A program made the position numbers and the translations under genes. Shown here in pieces: positions 33,693-42,777 of a stretch of 64,000 nt of DNA. Origin of the DNA: JANQMY01 sp965227095 (GTDB lineage: Bacteria > Pseudomonadota > Alphaproteobacteria > JANQMY01); assembly GCA_965227095.1 (NCBI GenBank), contig CBDDFL010000001.1:186001-250000 (forward strand). Direction: 5' to 3'. The notes beneath the pieces were generated by a model, which saw only the letters and a program-made list of their open reading frames with translations, did no database searches and was not told where the DNA came from. Each line of letters opens with the position of its first letter. Within the stretch, counting starts at the first letter, position 1.

Positions 33693-34567
33693 CCCGCCTG
33701 CCGCGCGGCGATTGCATCTGCGATGGCGACGGTTTGCTTCGCCTGTTCCAGATGCAGCAGCTCCACCATCTTGCCGCCCACCTTCAGCACGCCTTTGCCC
33801 GCGGCCTCCGGCGACGCGAAAGCGGCAATCACCTCGCGCGCTTCTTCGACCGCTTCGGCAGGGGGCGAGAAGACCTGATTGCAAATCTCAAGCTGGCTTG
33901 GGTGGATCAAGGTCTTACCGTCAAACCCCAATTCCCGCCCTTGGTCGCACACCGCTTGGAAACCCGCGTCGTTCTTAATGTCATTATACACCCCATCCAG
34001 AATGGTTAGATTGTAGGCACGGGCGGCCAACATGCTGAGGGCCAAGCTGGTGATCATAGGGGTTCGGGCATCCGTGTGGCTGGCGTTCAGTTCCTTCGCC
34101 AGATCGTTGGTCCCCATCACCATACAGTCGAGACGGCCCCCGGCGGCGGCGATTTCCTGGGCGCGCAACATGGCGATCGGCGTTTCCATCATGATCCACA
34201 GGCGCATGTCAGGCGGCGCGCCCGCTTCATCCATCAATTTATTGGCCGCCGCCACATCCTCTGCGTGGTTGATCTTCGGCACCAGCAATCCGTCCGCACC
34301 TGTTTTGGCGGCCGCCGCAATGTCATCCTTGCCCCATTCCGTGTCTAGGCCGTTGACCCGAATAATGACTTCCCGCGGGCCGTAACCGCCCGCCGACACC
34401 ATGTCGCACACTTGCCGCCGCGCTTCGGGTTTTGCCTCGGGCGCGACCGCATCTTCCAGGTCGAAAATCACCGTGTCGGCATCCAGCGTTTTGGCTTTTT
34501 CCATGGCGCGGGCGTTAGAGCCGGGCATATACAGAGCACTGCGGCGCGGACGTAAAGGGGCGGACAT
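33689..34567 (-). CDS. CoA ester lyase, CitE/HpcH-HpaI family
   Basis: The 292-residue TIM-barrel protein begins RPRRSALYMPGSNARAMEKA, has VIFDLEDAVAPEAK with the Mg-binding acidic residues, IIRVNGLDTEWGKDD, MMETPIAML, GTNDLAKEL and the C-terminal DGKTLIHPSQLEICN. These mark the CitE-like, malyl-CoA or beta-methylmalyl-CoA lyase group, which cleave or form (S)-malyl-type CoA esters. The exact substrate cannot be told from sequence. A glyoxylate-linked role would fit aceA in the same region. Confidence 0.87.
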   Translation of the reverse strand: MSAPLRPRRSALYMPGSNARAMEKAKTLDADTVIFDLEDAVAPEAKPEARRQVCDMVSAGGYGPREVIIRVNGLDTEWGKDDIAAAAKTGADGLLVPKINHAEDVAAANKLMDEAGAPPDMRLWIMMETPIAMLRAQEIAAAGGRLDCMVMGTNDLAKELNASHTDARTPMITSLALSMLAARAYNLTILDGVYNDIKNDAGFQAVCDQGRELGFDGKTLIHPSQLEICNQVFSPPAEAVEEAREVIAAFASPEAAGKGVLKVGGKMVELLHLEQAKQTVAIADAIAARQAG

Positions 34568-34665
34568 GATAAAAGGCTCCTGTTGGTTCGTTTGGGCGGC
34601 AGACTACAAAGTCACCGGCCCCCACGCTAGCCACGTCTTGTTTTTGATCACAGATAGGATTGCCC

Positions 34666-35496
34666 ATGCTGCGCGGCATACTCTCCCTCCAATCCGAAGT
34701 GGTATATGGCCATGTGGGCAATGCCGCTGCCCGTTTTGCCCTGCAACGGCTTGGGTTCGAGGTATGGAGCGTTCCCACCGTTTTATACTCCAACCACCCC
34801 GGTCATGGCGATTTCGGCGGCGACAATGTGGCCGCCGCGGAGATGACGCGTCTGATCGACGCGCTCGACCGCCAAGGGCACCTTGCCCGCTGCGATGCCG
34901 TCCTTACCGGCTATGCCCGCACCGCCGACCAAGTGGCGGTGATGGCGAATGCCATCGACACGGTCAAAACGCAAAACCCAAGTGCTGTCTTTGCCATTGA
35001 CCCGGTTCTCGGGGACGCGGATACAGGCGCCTATGTGCCCCTGGATGTGGCCGATACATTGCCCAAAATTCTCGTCCCCGAGGCGGACATTTTGATGCCG
35101 AACCATTTTGAGCTGGAGTTCCTAAGCGGGCAGCCTGTCACGGATTTTGCCTCCACGATCGCCGCGGCCCTCCCCCTGCAATCTCCCATCGTTGTCGCGA
35201 CCTCCATTCCGTACAAAGATAAATACGCCACGATCGCTATTACCGACAGTCAGGCGTGGTTTGTGGAAACGGACATTGTGCCAAAAGCCCCCCACGGGGT
35301 GGGCGACCTGACCAGTGCCCTATTTCTGGGACATCAGCTCTTGGGAACGGACATTCCCACGTCATTGCAAAAAGCCGTAAGCTCGGTATATGCACTTATC
35401 AAGGAAAGTGCAGATCGCTCTTTGGATGAACTACCGCTTATTCAGCATCAGGAGCTCATTGTCAGCTGTCCGTTACTGCAGGTGCAGGAAGTCTAA
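34666..35496 (+). CDS. pdxY: Pyridoxal kinase
   Basis: PdxY phosphorylates pyridoxal in B6 salvage. The 276-residue ribokinase-fold protein has SLQSEVVYGHVGNAAARF at the start, the N-P loop VLYSNHPGHGDFGG, IDPVLGD, MPNHFELEFLSG and the ATP/catalytic motif PHGVGDLTSALFLGH with the base Asp. I chose the ATG at 34666; a TTG six bases earlier is less likely. It is divergent from the CoA lyase. Confidence 0.9.
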   Translation: MLRGILSLQSEVVYGHVGNAAARFALQRLGFEVWSVPTVLYSNHPGHGDFGGDNVAAAEMTRLIDALDRQGHLARCDAVLTGYARTADQVAVMANAIDTVKTQNPSAVFAIDPVLGDADTGAYVPLDVADTLPKILVPEADILMPNHFELEFLSGQPVTDFASTIAAALPLQSPIVVATSIPYKDKYATIAITDSQAWFVETDIVPKAPHGVGDLTSALFLGHQLLGTDIPTSLQKAVSSVYALIKESADRSLDELPLIQHQELIVSCPLLQVQEV

Positions 35497-35505
35497 CACG
35501 GTCCA

Positions 35506-37668
35506 TTAGACCGCGATGGCGTTTTGCCGATGCATTTTGTCCGCCAAAACACGGCTTGCCGGCAGGCGGCAGGTTACCGTCGTCCCAATACCGGCCTTAC
35601 TTTCCAGAACGAAGGTGCCATCATGCATCTCGATCAGCGCGCGCGACAAGGGTAGGCCCAGGCCGACGCCATCGGGTGCATGATTTGACTGCGTCTGAAG
35701 AATTTGCCCAAACGGCGACAAGGCACGTTCGACATTTTCCGGACTGATTCCGATACCTGTATCTGAAACAGACATCGCAAGCCGTCCATCCGCCTCTAAT
35801 CGGGCGGATATTTGAACGCGCCCACCGGCTTGAGAAAACTTGAGCGCGTTAGATAGAAGGTTCAACAAGATTTGCCGCAATACGCGGGCGTCGGCAAAAA
35901 CCGCCGGTAAATCCTGCGCGACCGTACAGGTGAGGCCGATGCTTTCCTTTTCCGCACGTTCCGCAACCACTTGGCGACAGTCTTCTATGACGTCGCCGAT
36001 GCGAACCTCTTCCTCTAGAAGTTCCATTTTGTTCGTTTCGATTTTTGAGAGATCGAGAATGTCATTCACAATTCCCAGTAGATTCTTACCAGCGCCAAGT
36101 ATATCGCCGATATATTCCTTGTACCGATCATTGCCTAACGGGCCGAAAGATTCCCGATGCATGAGTTCGGAGAAGCCGATGATTGCGTTGAGCGGGGTTC
36201 GTAACTCATGGCTCATATTGGCCAAAAACTGGGACTTGGTTGCATTGGCCATTTCCGCTTCCGTTTTCGCCTCTCGCAGCGCTTTCGCGGATTGTTCCCG
36301 TTTCCCGACTTCTTGCTGAAACCGCTGGCGCACTTTGTTGTACTGTTCCGCAAAAAGCCCCGCTTCGGTGTGCGGCTCCACAGGAACGGACCGGGAAAAA
36401 TCCCCGTTCTTTTCTTGTTCGTTAAGGTCAGCCAACAGATCGATAAGCGCTGAAGACGCGCCGTGAAAGGCAATGTTTAATCCCGCTTTTTCGGCTGCCG
36501 CAGTGACGCGAAGGCGCACAATTTTGGAAACCAATAACAGCGAAAGATACCCGATGGTGAAAGCACTTATCCCAGCGACAACAACGCCCGCAAGTTGGAC
36601 ACCAAGCTGATCCATGCGAGAAAGACCCGTGCCTAAAACCGTCAGGTCGGCAAACAAGGCCACCGCGATGGTACCCCATATACCGCCCGCCAAATGGACC
36701 GGCACGGCGGCAACGGCATCATCGATCTTGAAACGAAAGAGCGCTTCCGTCATTGCCAGACAGACCAGCCCACCAATGGCGCCGATGACGACCGCTTGCA
36801 TGGTACCGACCGCATGAGCGCTTGCGGTTATGGCGACCAAACCCGCCAAGACACCGTTCATGGCATGTCCCGCATGCGGCCGGCTAAAAAGGTACCATGA
36901 TGCCAAGATGGCGAACAATCCCCCCGCTGCGGCGGCCAGCAATGTGTTGACTAGGATCTGGGGGACCGCTTCGTTGAGCGCAAGCGTTGATCCACCGTTA
37001 AACCCGAACCACCCGATCCAGATAAACATGACACCAAGGGCGGCCACAGACAGATCATGCCCTTCAATCGGCCGATCGGAATCGAACCGGCCGATACGGG
37101 GGCCAATGATTAAAATCGCCGCTAAGGCGACCCAACCGCCGATCGAATGGACCACGGTTGACCCGGCAAAGTCCACAAAACCAGCCGCCGCCAGCCAGCC
37201 ATCCGTATTGCCCAGCGGCAAACCACCCCAGGCCCAATGCCCAAATATTGGATAGATAAACCCTGACAATATGGCCGCCGTCACCAGATACCCTGCCAGG
37301 GTCATGCGCTCGGCGACGGCCCCGGACACAATCGTCGTGGCGGTCGCACAAAACGCCAATTGGAAGAAGAAGAATGCGCCCGCTTCAGCCGCCGACACAC
37401 CGGGAATAGCGGCATGCGACAAATCAAAAAAGTATCCGTTCGTGCCAATCAGGCCATCGGCTGTAACGCCGAACATGAACGCGAATCCAAATGCCCAGAA
37501 AATCAACGCTGCAAAACAAAAATCAGCAATGTTTTTAATGGCGACATTGACGCTGTTCTTTGCCCTGACATTACCCGTCTCAAGACACACAAAACCCGCT
37601 TGCATCATGAGAACGAAGACGGTGCAGACGAGCACCCATGTAACGTCTAACGAGACAGCTTCGGACAC
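35506..37668 (-). CDS. Ammonium transporter-histidine kinase fusion
   Basis: The protein is 720 residues long. Residues 1-400 form an Amt domain with about 11 helices, the twin pore histidines His174 (STVVHSIGG) and His325 (AVPVHLAGG), the recruitment-site Asp166 and gate Phe residues (FFFQLAF, GWFGFNGGS). After a helical linker comes a histidine kinase core: His487 in FLANMSHELRTPLN, N box NLLSNALKFS, then SDTGIGIS and GVGLGLPLSR. Such Amt-kinase fusions are known as ammonium sensors, for example Ks-Amt5 of Kuenenia. No receiver domain is attached and no response regulator is adjacent. GTG start after GGGGG. Confidence 0.92.
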   Translation of the reverse strand: MSEAVSLDVTWVLVCTVFVLMMQAGFVCLETGNVRAKNSVNVAIKNIADFCFAALIFWAFGFAFMFGVTADGLIGTNGYFFDLSHAAIPGVSAAEAGAFFFFQLAFCATATTIVSGAVAERMTLAGYLVTAAILSGFIYPIFGHWAWGGLPLGNTDGWLAAAGFVDFAGSTVVHSIGGWVALAAILIIGPRIGRFDSDRPIEGHDLSVAALGVMFIWIGWFGFNGGSTLALNEAVPQILVNTLLAAAAGGLFAILASWYLFSRPHAGHAMNGVLAGLVAITASAHAVGTMQAVVIGAIGGLVCLAMTEALFRFKIDDAVAAVPVHLAGGIWGTIAVALFADLTVLGTGLSRMDQLGVQLAGVVVAGISAFTIGYLSLLLVSKIVRLRVTAAAEKAGLNIAFHGASSALIDLLADLNEQEKNGDFSRSVPVEPHTEAGLFAEQYNKVRQRFQQEVGKREQSAKALREAKTEAEMANATKSQFLANMSHELRTPLNAIIGFSELMHRESFGPLGNDRYKEYIGDILGAGKNLLGIVNDILDLSKIETNKMELLEEEVRIGDVIEDCRQVVAERAEKESIGLTCTVAQDLPAVFADARVLRQILLNLLSNALKFSQAGGRVQISARLEADGRLAMSVSDTGIGISPENVERALSPFGQILQTQSNHAPDGVGLGLPLSRALIEMHDGTFVLESKAGIGTTVTCRLPASRVLADKMHRQNAIAV

Positions 37669-37793
37669 GGTAAACCCCCACTACATAATCATGCGCCATC
37701 GGCGCACGTTTATGCTCGGATAAATAGGTTTACATTCCGTTAGTTATCGACCGCCAGTTGCAATCGGCAGATCATGTTCTGTGTAATGATTTG

Positions 37794-38816
37794 TTAAGCG
37801 GCTTTGCTGAGGTGGCGGTTGATCAATATCTCCGCAATTTGCACCGTATTGAGTGCGGCCCCTTTGCGCAGATTGTCAGAGACCACCCAAATATTAAGGC
37901 CGTTATCGACCGTTGGATCTGTGCGGATGCGGCTGATGAATGTGGCATAGTCGCCAACGCATTCAACGGGCGTTACATAGCCTTCATCTTCTCGCTTATC
38001 CACAACCAGGCACCCCGGAGATTCGCGCAAAATTTCCTGGGCTTCTTCGTCCGTGATCGGATTTTCGAATTCTAAATTAATGGATTCCGCATGGCCCACA
38101 AAGACCGGCACGCGCACGCACGTGGCGGTCACATCGATTTTGGGGTCCAGCATCTTTTGGGTTTCCACCACCATCTTCCACTCTTCCTTGGTGGACCCGT
38201 CTTTCATGAACACGTCGATATGGGGGATCACATTGAATGCGATCTGCTTGGTGAATTTGTCCTTTTCGATGGGGTCGTTCACGAAGATGGAGCGTGTTTG
38301 ATTGAACAGCTCGTCCATGGCCTCATTGCCCGCGCCCGATACGGACTGATAGGTGGACACCACCACGCGCTTGATCTTGGCGTGATCGTGCAACGGCTTT
38401 AGCGCCACCACCATTTGTGCCGTTGAACAATTCGGGTTGGCGATAATGTTGCGCTTGGTATAGCCGTCAATATCATCCGCATTTACCTCCGGCACGATCA
38501 GCGGCACATCCGGTTCCATGCGAAACTTGGAGGAATTGTCGATTACCACACAGCCTTGCTTGCCGATCTTGGGGGACCATTCGCCCGACACAGAACCACC
38601 CGCCGACATCAGCGCAATGTCCGTACCGGTGAAGTCATAGTTTTCCAAGGCCTGGCATTTGAGCGTCGCGTCGCCAAAGGACACTTCTTTGCCGATGGAC
38701 CGGGTGGAGGCCAGGGCCACCACTTCATCCGCGGGAAACTCGCGTTCCGACAGGATGTTCAACATTTCGCGGCCCACATTTCCGGTGGCGCCGACAACAG
38801 CTACTTTATAGCCCAT
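37794..38816 (-). CDS. asd: Aspartate-semialdehyde dehydrogenase
   Basis: Asd reduces aspartyl phosphate to aspartate semialdehyde for lysine, threonine, methionine and diaminopimelate synthesis. The 340-residue protein starts with the NADP site VAVVGATGNVGREML and has the catalytic Cys130 in ANPNCSTAQM, YQSVSGAGNEAMDEL and the late VPVFVGHAESINLEFE histidine motif. It lies 65 bases downstream of leuB on the same strand, a pairing often seen in Proteobacteria. Confidence 0.95.
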   Translation of the reverse strand: MGYKVAVVGATGNVGREMLNILSEREFPADEVVALASTRSIGKEVSFGDATLKCQALENYDFTGTDIALMSAGGSVSGEWSPKIGKQGCVVIDNSSKFRMEPDVPLIVPEVNADDIDGYTKRNIIANPNCSTAQMVVALKPLHDHAKIKRVVVSTYQSVSGAGNEAMDELFNQTRSIFVNDPIEKDKFTKQIAFNVIPHIDVFMKDGSTKEEWKMVVETQKMLDPKIDVTATCVRVPVFVGHAESINLEFENPITDEEAQEILRESPGCLVVDKREDEGYVTPVECVGDYATFISRIRTDPTVDNGLNIWVVSDNLRKGAALNTVQIAEILINRHLSKAA

Positions 38817-38881
38817 AGGACATACTCCAATATCAAGGCCGCATCGCTTACGGCAAAATCGGCCAAGACCTCAAGTCAAAA

Positions 38882-39997
38882 TTACGTGGCGGACAGTTTA
38901 TCCAATTCCGTGAGAACGGCTGTGCCCATTTCTTCCGTGGAGATCTTGGTCATGCCGGGCTGCATGATGTCGCCGGTGCGCTTGCCACTGGCCAGCACGT
39001 TTTCCACGGCCTGTTCCACCAAATCGGCTTCAGCGCCCATATCGAAGGTATAGCGCAAGGCCATGGCAAAGCTTGAAATGGTGGCGATCGGGTTGGCGAT
39101 GCCTTGACCGGCAATGTCCGGCGCGGAGCCGTGCACCGGTTCATACAGCGCTTTGGCTTTACCGGTCTCATCGGGCGCGCCCAAGGACGCAGACGGCAGC
39201 ATGCCCAGCGAGCCGGTGAGCATGGCGGCGGCGTCCGATAGAATATCGCCGAACAGATTGTCCGTGACGATCACATCGAATTGTTTTGGTGCCCGCACCA
39301 ATTGCATGGCGCAATTGTCCGCATACATATGCTCAAGCTCGATATTGGGGAATTCATTGTCGTGCACCCATTGCACTTCTTCGCGCCACAGAATGCCGGA
39401 TTCCATCACATTGGCTTTCTCCGCGGAGGTAACGCGGCCATCGCGCTTGCCCGCCAGGTCGAACGCAACCCGCGCCACCCGGCGAATTTCGGAGGTGGTG
39501 TAGACTTGGGTGTTGATGCCGCGGCGTTCGCCATTGGGTAGATCTTCGATGCCCCGCGGTTCACCGAAATAGACCCCGCCGGTGAGCTCGCGCACGATCA
39601 TGATGTTCAAGCCGCCCACAATGTCGGGCTTCAGGCTGGACGCTTCGGTCAGCGCGTTAAAGCAAATGGCCGGGCGCAGATTGGCGAACAGTTCCATGTC
39701 TTTGCGCAAACGCAGCAGGCCGCGCTCTGGCTTGATGGAGAAGTCCAAATCATCCCATTTGGGCCCGCCCACGGCACCCAACAGCACCGCATCCACGCCA
39801 AGCGCCTTGTCCATGGTGGCGTCGGTCAAGGGCACCCCATGGGCATCGATGGCGGCACCGCCCACCAAATCTTCGTCCACATCGAAGGAAACGCCCTTGG
39901 CCGTGCCCAGCCAGTCCACCACCCGGCGCACCTGGCCCATCACTTCGGGACCAATGCCGTCCCCCGGCAGGATCAAAAGACTTCTATTGCTGGCCAT
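38882..39997 (-). CDS. leuB: 3-isopropylmalate dehydrogenase
   Basis: LeuB oxidises 3-isopropylmalate in leucine synthesis. The 371-residue protein has LLILPGDGIGPEV at the start, GAVGGPKWDDL, RPERGLLRLRK-type substrate arginines (KPERGLLRLRKDMELFANLRP), the family stretch VRELTGGVYFGEPRG and VTDNLFGDILSDAAAMLTGSLGMLPSASLG with metal-binding aspartates. NAD specificity is indicated by EPVHGSAPDIAG. It is probably co-transcribed with asd. Confidence 0.96.
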   Translation of the reverse strand: MASNRSLLILPGDGIGPEVMGQVRRVVDWLGTAKGVSFDVDEDLVGGAAIDAHGVPLTDATMDKALGVDAVLLGAVGGPKWDDLDFSIKPERGLLRLRKDMELFANLRPAICFNALTEASSLKPDIVGGLNIMIVRELTGGVYFGEPRGIEDLPNGERRGINTQVYTTSEIRRVARVAFDLAGKRDGRVTSAEKANVMESGILWREEVQWVHDNEFPNIELEHMYADNCAMQLVRAPKQFDVIVTDNLFGDILSDAAAMLTGSLGMLPSASLGAPDETGKAKALYEPVHGSAPDIAGQGIANPIATISSFAMALRYTFDMGAEADLVEQAVENVLASGKRTGDIMQPGMTKISTEEMGTAVLTELDKLSAT

Positions 39998-40124
39998 GGC
40001 CGCACTCCTGAATGCTCAAAATAAGAAAGAGCCGGTGTCTTAAAGAATTTGGGGCTTTGGGTCAAAGGGGCGTAGTCTTGGCCGCAACACCGACATAAAG
40101 GATGAGCGACAATGGGAGAAAACC

Positions 40125-40583
40125 ATGGCTTCGGTCCCCAAACCTAAACATGACGGTAATTTCCAAGAACGCCTGTTTCAGATCATGGTGCGGTTCCACA
40201 TCTTCATCTATCGCCTGACCGGTGGGGTGATTGGCCACAAATCCGGCGCCACCCAGATGTTGCTGCTGACCACAACCGGCCGGAAATCGGGCCAAGCCCG
40301 CACTCTGCCCGTCATGTATGTAGATACCGCCCAAGGATACGCCGTGGTTGCGTCCTATGCAGGATCGGACCGGCATCCCGCTTGGTATCTGAACCTCACC
40401 GCCCATCCGGACGTGGACATTCAAGTAAGGTCCACGCGCACCGCTGCCAAAGCCGAAACCGTTCCCGAGGGCAACCATTATGCGGATATCTGGCAGCGTG
40501 CGGTAGAGATGTATCCTGATTTCGCTCTGTATAAGGAAAGAACCGAACGCCACATTCCTATTGTAGAGCTGATCCCTCAGTAG
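40125..40583 (+). CDS. DUF385 / deazaflavin-type nitroreductase-family protein
   Basis: The 152-residue split-barrel protein matches the family that includes mycobacterial Ddn (F420H2-dependent quinone or nitroimidazole reductase): LTTTGRKSGQARTLPVMYV, YAVVASYAGSDRHPAWYLNLTAHPDVDIQV, and a C-terminal ERTERHIPIVEL. Proteins of this kind use F420 or another flavin, or may bind fatty acids; the cofactor is not determinable here. It follows leuB divergently and is co-directional with the small PopZ-motif gene 22 bases on. Confidence 0.82.
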   Translation: MASVPKPKHDGNFQERLFQIMVRFHIFIYRLTGGVIGHKSGATQMLLLTTTGRKSGQARTLPVMYVDTAQGYAVVASYAGSDRHPAWYLNLTAHPDVDIQVRSTRTAAKAETVPEGNHYADIWQRAVEMYPDFALYKERTERHIPIVELIPQ

Positions 40584-40605
40584 GTTGATCGTCGAGGCCA
40601 TCACA

Positions 40606-40791
40606 ATGGATTGGTTTGATGGAACATCATTTTTAATAGGGTTCGGCGTAGGCGCCTTTGTTGTTTTGTTGATCTTACGACGCCTCAACCCGACGTATGA
40701 AGAAAATGCTGGCGACCCGTCGATGCGAGAAATGTTGGACTCGATCAAGCGGATTATCGATGAAGATGAACAACAAAAGCCAAAAAAATAG
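40606..40791 (+). CDS. Single-helix membrane microprotein with a PopZ N-terminal-type motif
   Basis: The predicted protein has 61 residues. Residues 9-26 form one transmembrane helix (FLIGFGVGAFVVLLILRR). The cytoplasmic tail reads DPSMREMLDSIKRIIDEDE, which closely matches the N-terminal interaction helix of the polar organiser PopZ (EPTMEEILASIRRIISEDD, from memory). The rest of PopZ (proline-rich spacer and C-terminal assembly helices) is absent. The start at 40606 has GAGG 8 bases upstream; an in-frame TTG at 40585 is less likely. It could tether PopZ partners to the membrane or compete with PopZ; this is inference from one motif. Confidence 0.65.
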   Translation: MDWFDGTSFLIGFGVGAFVVLLILRRLNPTYEENAGDPSMREMLDSIKRIIDEDEQQKPKK

Positions 40792-40829
40792 GGTGTCATT
40801 CGCTGCGCAGGCGGGGAACGGCAGTGAAG

Positions 40830-42200
40830 TTAGCTAAACCGCACGCCCTGGCGGTCGAGTTCCTTGTGCACCAGTGCGATATCAATCCGGTCAGGCTCGC
40901 GGTTTGAGGCAAGAGATACCGCCGCGGCGATGCCCGCGCCCTGGCCCGTGACCGCACAACACGCCATGTTGCGCGTCGCCGCATGGCTGATGCCGTCGCC
41001 GCCGGTGGCGCGGCCCGCCACGAACAAGTTCTTCACCCTCTTCGGCAGCAAGGTGCGATAGGGCACCTGAAAATACCGCCCCGTGGTGGGCAGGATCAGC
41101 ACGCCATAGCCATCGATGAATTCCGGGAAGATGCCGATGGCATCGTCAAACCGGCCCTGTTCGCGCACATCTTGCGCCGTCATATTGTACGCCGCATCGA
41201 TTTTACGCGTGTCGCGAATACCGATGGTCATGCCGAAATTGCGCAAGCGCGCGCCATCGCACCCGGGCGTGTGGCGGCGCATGGCGTCGATGGCCATCAT
41301 GGCTTGGCGGCGGCCTTCAATTTCGAACTTCGTCAGATCGTCCGGGTTCGTCCCATCGCAGTCCGTCATATGGATGAGGTTCATGTAAGTGAGCTCGCCC
41401 GTGTCGTGGATCGCCCCCCACGTGCCGGCAATGGTGGTAATGTCGGCGGGAATGATGCCGTCTTCCATGGCCCGTTCGAAGGGCTTCTTCAGGAAGGGCG
41501 AGAACATCTCATCTTCCTTGCCGGAGGTTTCAATGGTCCAGGCTTCACCGCCATCCCAATCGCGATAGGTTTGCGGGTCGGCCTTCACGCCGTCCAGAAA
41601 CTTCTTTTTGTCCACACCCGCCAGATGAAACATCACCGAGGCGCCCATCATCTTCTCGCGGGGCGTCATGCCCGTGGGCGCGCCCGCGCGGTGCGCCACA
41701 TCGGCATCCCCCGTGGCATCGATGACCCGCTTGGCGAGGATCGCTTCCCGGCCCGCTTTGGATTCCGTGATGATGCCGGTGATGGTGTCGCCTTCCATGA
41801 TGGGTGCGGCGAAGGCCCGGTGCAGCATGGGCGTGAGGCCCGCTTCCTGGACCAGCACATCGGCCACCACTTTGAAACCTTCGGCATCGAGCTCTTGAGA
41901 TTGACTTTGAGATTCCGGCACCGCGGCCCCCATAGCGGCGGCCCGGTCTTCGAATTCGCGCCCAATGCCATTGGCTTCGATCGTGTCTTCGTGGCGGTAC
42001 CAGGCCATGCCTTCGACACCCACCGCGGTGATATTGCCGCCGAAACAGCCGAACCGTTCCACCAACGTCACGTCAACCCCGGCGCGGGCCGCGGCCAAGG
42101 CGGCGGCAAGTCCCCCAGGTCCCGAGCCCACCACCAAGACATCGGTCGTGTGGATGACCGGTGTGCGGCGGGCGGGTTCGGTGATTGTTGTAATCGTCAT
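40830..42200 (-). CDS. FAD-dependent oxidoreductase (FAD_oxidored type)
   Basis: The 456-residue protein has the N-terminal dinucleotide fold TTDVLVVGSGPGGLAAALAAARAGVDVTLVER, followed by FGCFGGNITAVGVEG, VIDATGDADVAHRAGAP in the middle, and the C-terminal KNLFVAGRATGGDGISHAATRNMACCAVTGQGAGIAAA. This is the pattern of PF12831 proteins, whose substrates are mostly unknown. It lies 18 bases downstream of the split-barrel protein gene and is probably its operon partner. Confidence 0.85.
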   Translation of the reverse strand: MTITTITEPARRTPVIHTTDVLVVGSGPGGLAAALAAARAGVDVTLVERFGCFGGNITAVGVEGMAWYRHEDTIEANGIGREFEDRAAAMGAAVPESQSQSQELDAEGFKVVADVLVQEAGLTPMLHRAFAAPIMEGDTITGIITESKAGREAILAKRVIDATGDADVAHRAGAPTGMTPREKMMGASVMFHLAGVDKKKFLDGVKADPQTYRDWDGGEAWTIETSGKEDEMFSPFLKKPFERAMEDGIIPADITTIAGTWGAIHDTGELTYMNLIHMTDCDGTNPDDLTKFEIEGRRQAMMAIDAMRRHTPGCDGARLRNFGMTIGIRDTRKIDAAYNMTAQDVREQGRFDDAIGIFPEFIDGYGVLILPTTGRYFQVPYRTLLPKRVKNLFVAGRATGGDGISHAATRNMACCAVTGQGAGIAAAVSLASNREPDRIDIALVHKELDRQGVRFS

Positions 42201-42218
42201 CGCGCGTGGTCGCGTGGA

Positions 42219-42707
42219 TTACTTCGCCGTCATGCGCAACGTGACCCGCATATCTTCGGGGGTCGGCGCATGGCCCAGAGCCTCTTCCAGGAGCCGATCA
42301 TATTCGGGGTTATATTTCGCGCGATAGGCTTCATGGATTGCCAAGAGCTGCTCGTCAGACGCGTCGGTCAGCGGCGTCACCTTCAAATCATAGACCGCAT
42401 CGCCCACGCGCATGCGCAATTCCCCCGCTTCCACCGCGGCGGTGCGCCAACGGCCATGCTCTTCGCCGAATGCATAGAGCGCATCGTCGATACCGATCGC
42501 CCAAATGACGTGCACCTGCGGCAGCCCCGCAATGCCTTTGGTTTGAACCAACACCTGGTCGTATTTCGACCGGTCATTGACGAAATTGAAATCCGCCGGC
42601 GCTGCCTCGGTCGTGCCGCCGAGATACATGCCCGGCTTGAATTCATACGGAATGACAATCGCCGCGGCCACAACGACCAACAGCAGAAACGCTATAATCC
42701 GTCCCAT
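42219..42707 (-). CDS. Membrane-anchored split-barrel-like protein
   Basis: The product is 162 residues long. One N-terminal hydrophobic helix (GRIIAFLLLVVVAAAIVI) is followed by a small beta-rich domain with VLVQTKGIAGLPQVHVIWAIGIDDALYAFGEEHGRWRTAAVE, a pattern like PNPOx or DUF385 flavin-binding barrels. The ATG at 42707 is used in preference to the GTG just upstream. It is co-directional with the FAD oxidoreductase and could be its small redox partner at the membrane; that role is inferred. Confidence 0.6.
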   Translation of the reverse strand: MGRIIAFLLLVVVAAAIVIPYEFKPGMYLGGTTEAAPADFNFVNDRSKYDQVLVQTKGIAGLPQVHVIWAIGIDDALYAFGEEHGRWRTAAVEAGELRMRVGDAVYDLKVTPLTDASDEQLLAIHEAYRAKYNPEYDRLLEEALGHAPTPEDMRVTLRMTAK

Positions 42708-42777
42708 CACGTCTGCTCCCCTACCTTTGTTTGTTTTAGGCCCCTAGACTAACATGACCGGAAGTGAGAGGGGAGCC

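Noticed and set aside
40983..42752. 589-codon open frame on the plus strand
   Set aside because: It is antisense to the FAD oxidoreductase and split-barrel genes, both of which have clear motifs; the antisense product has none.
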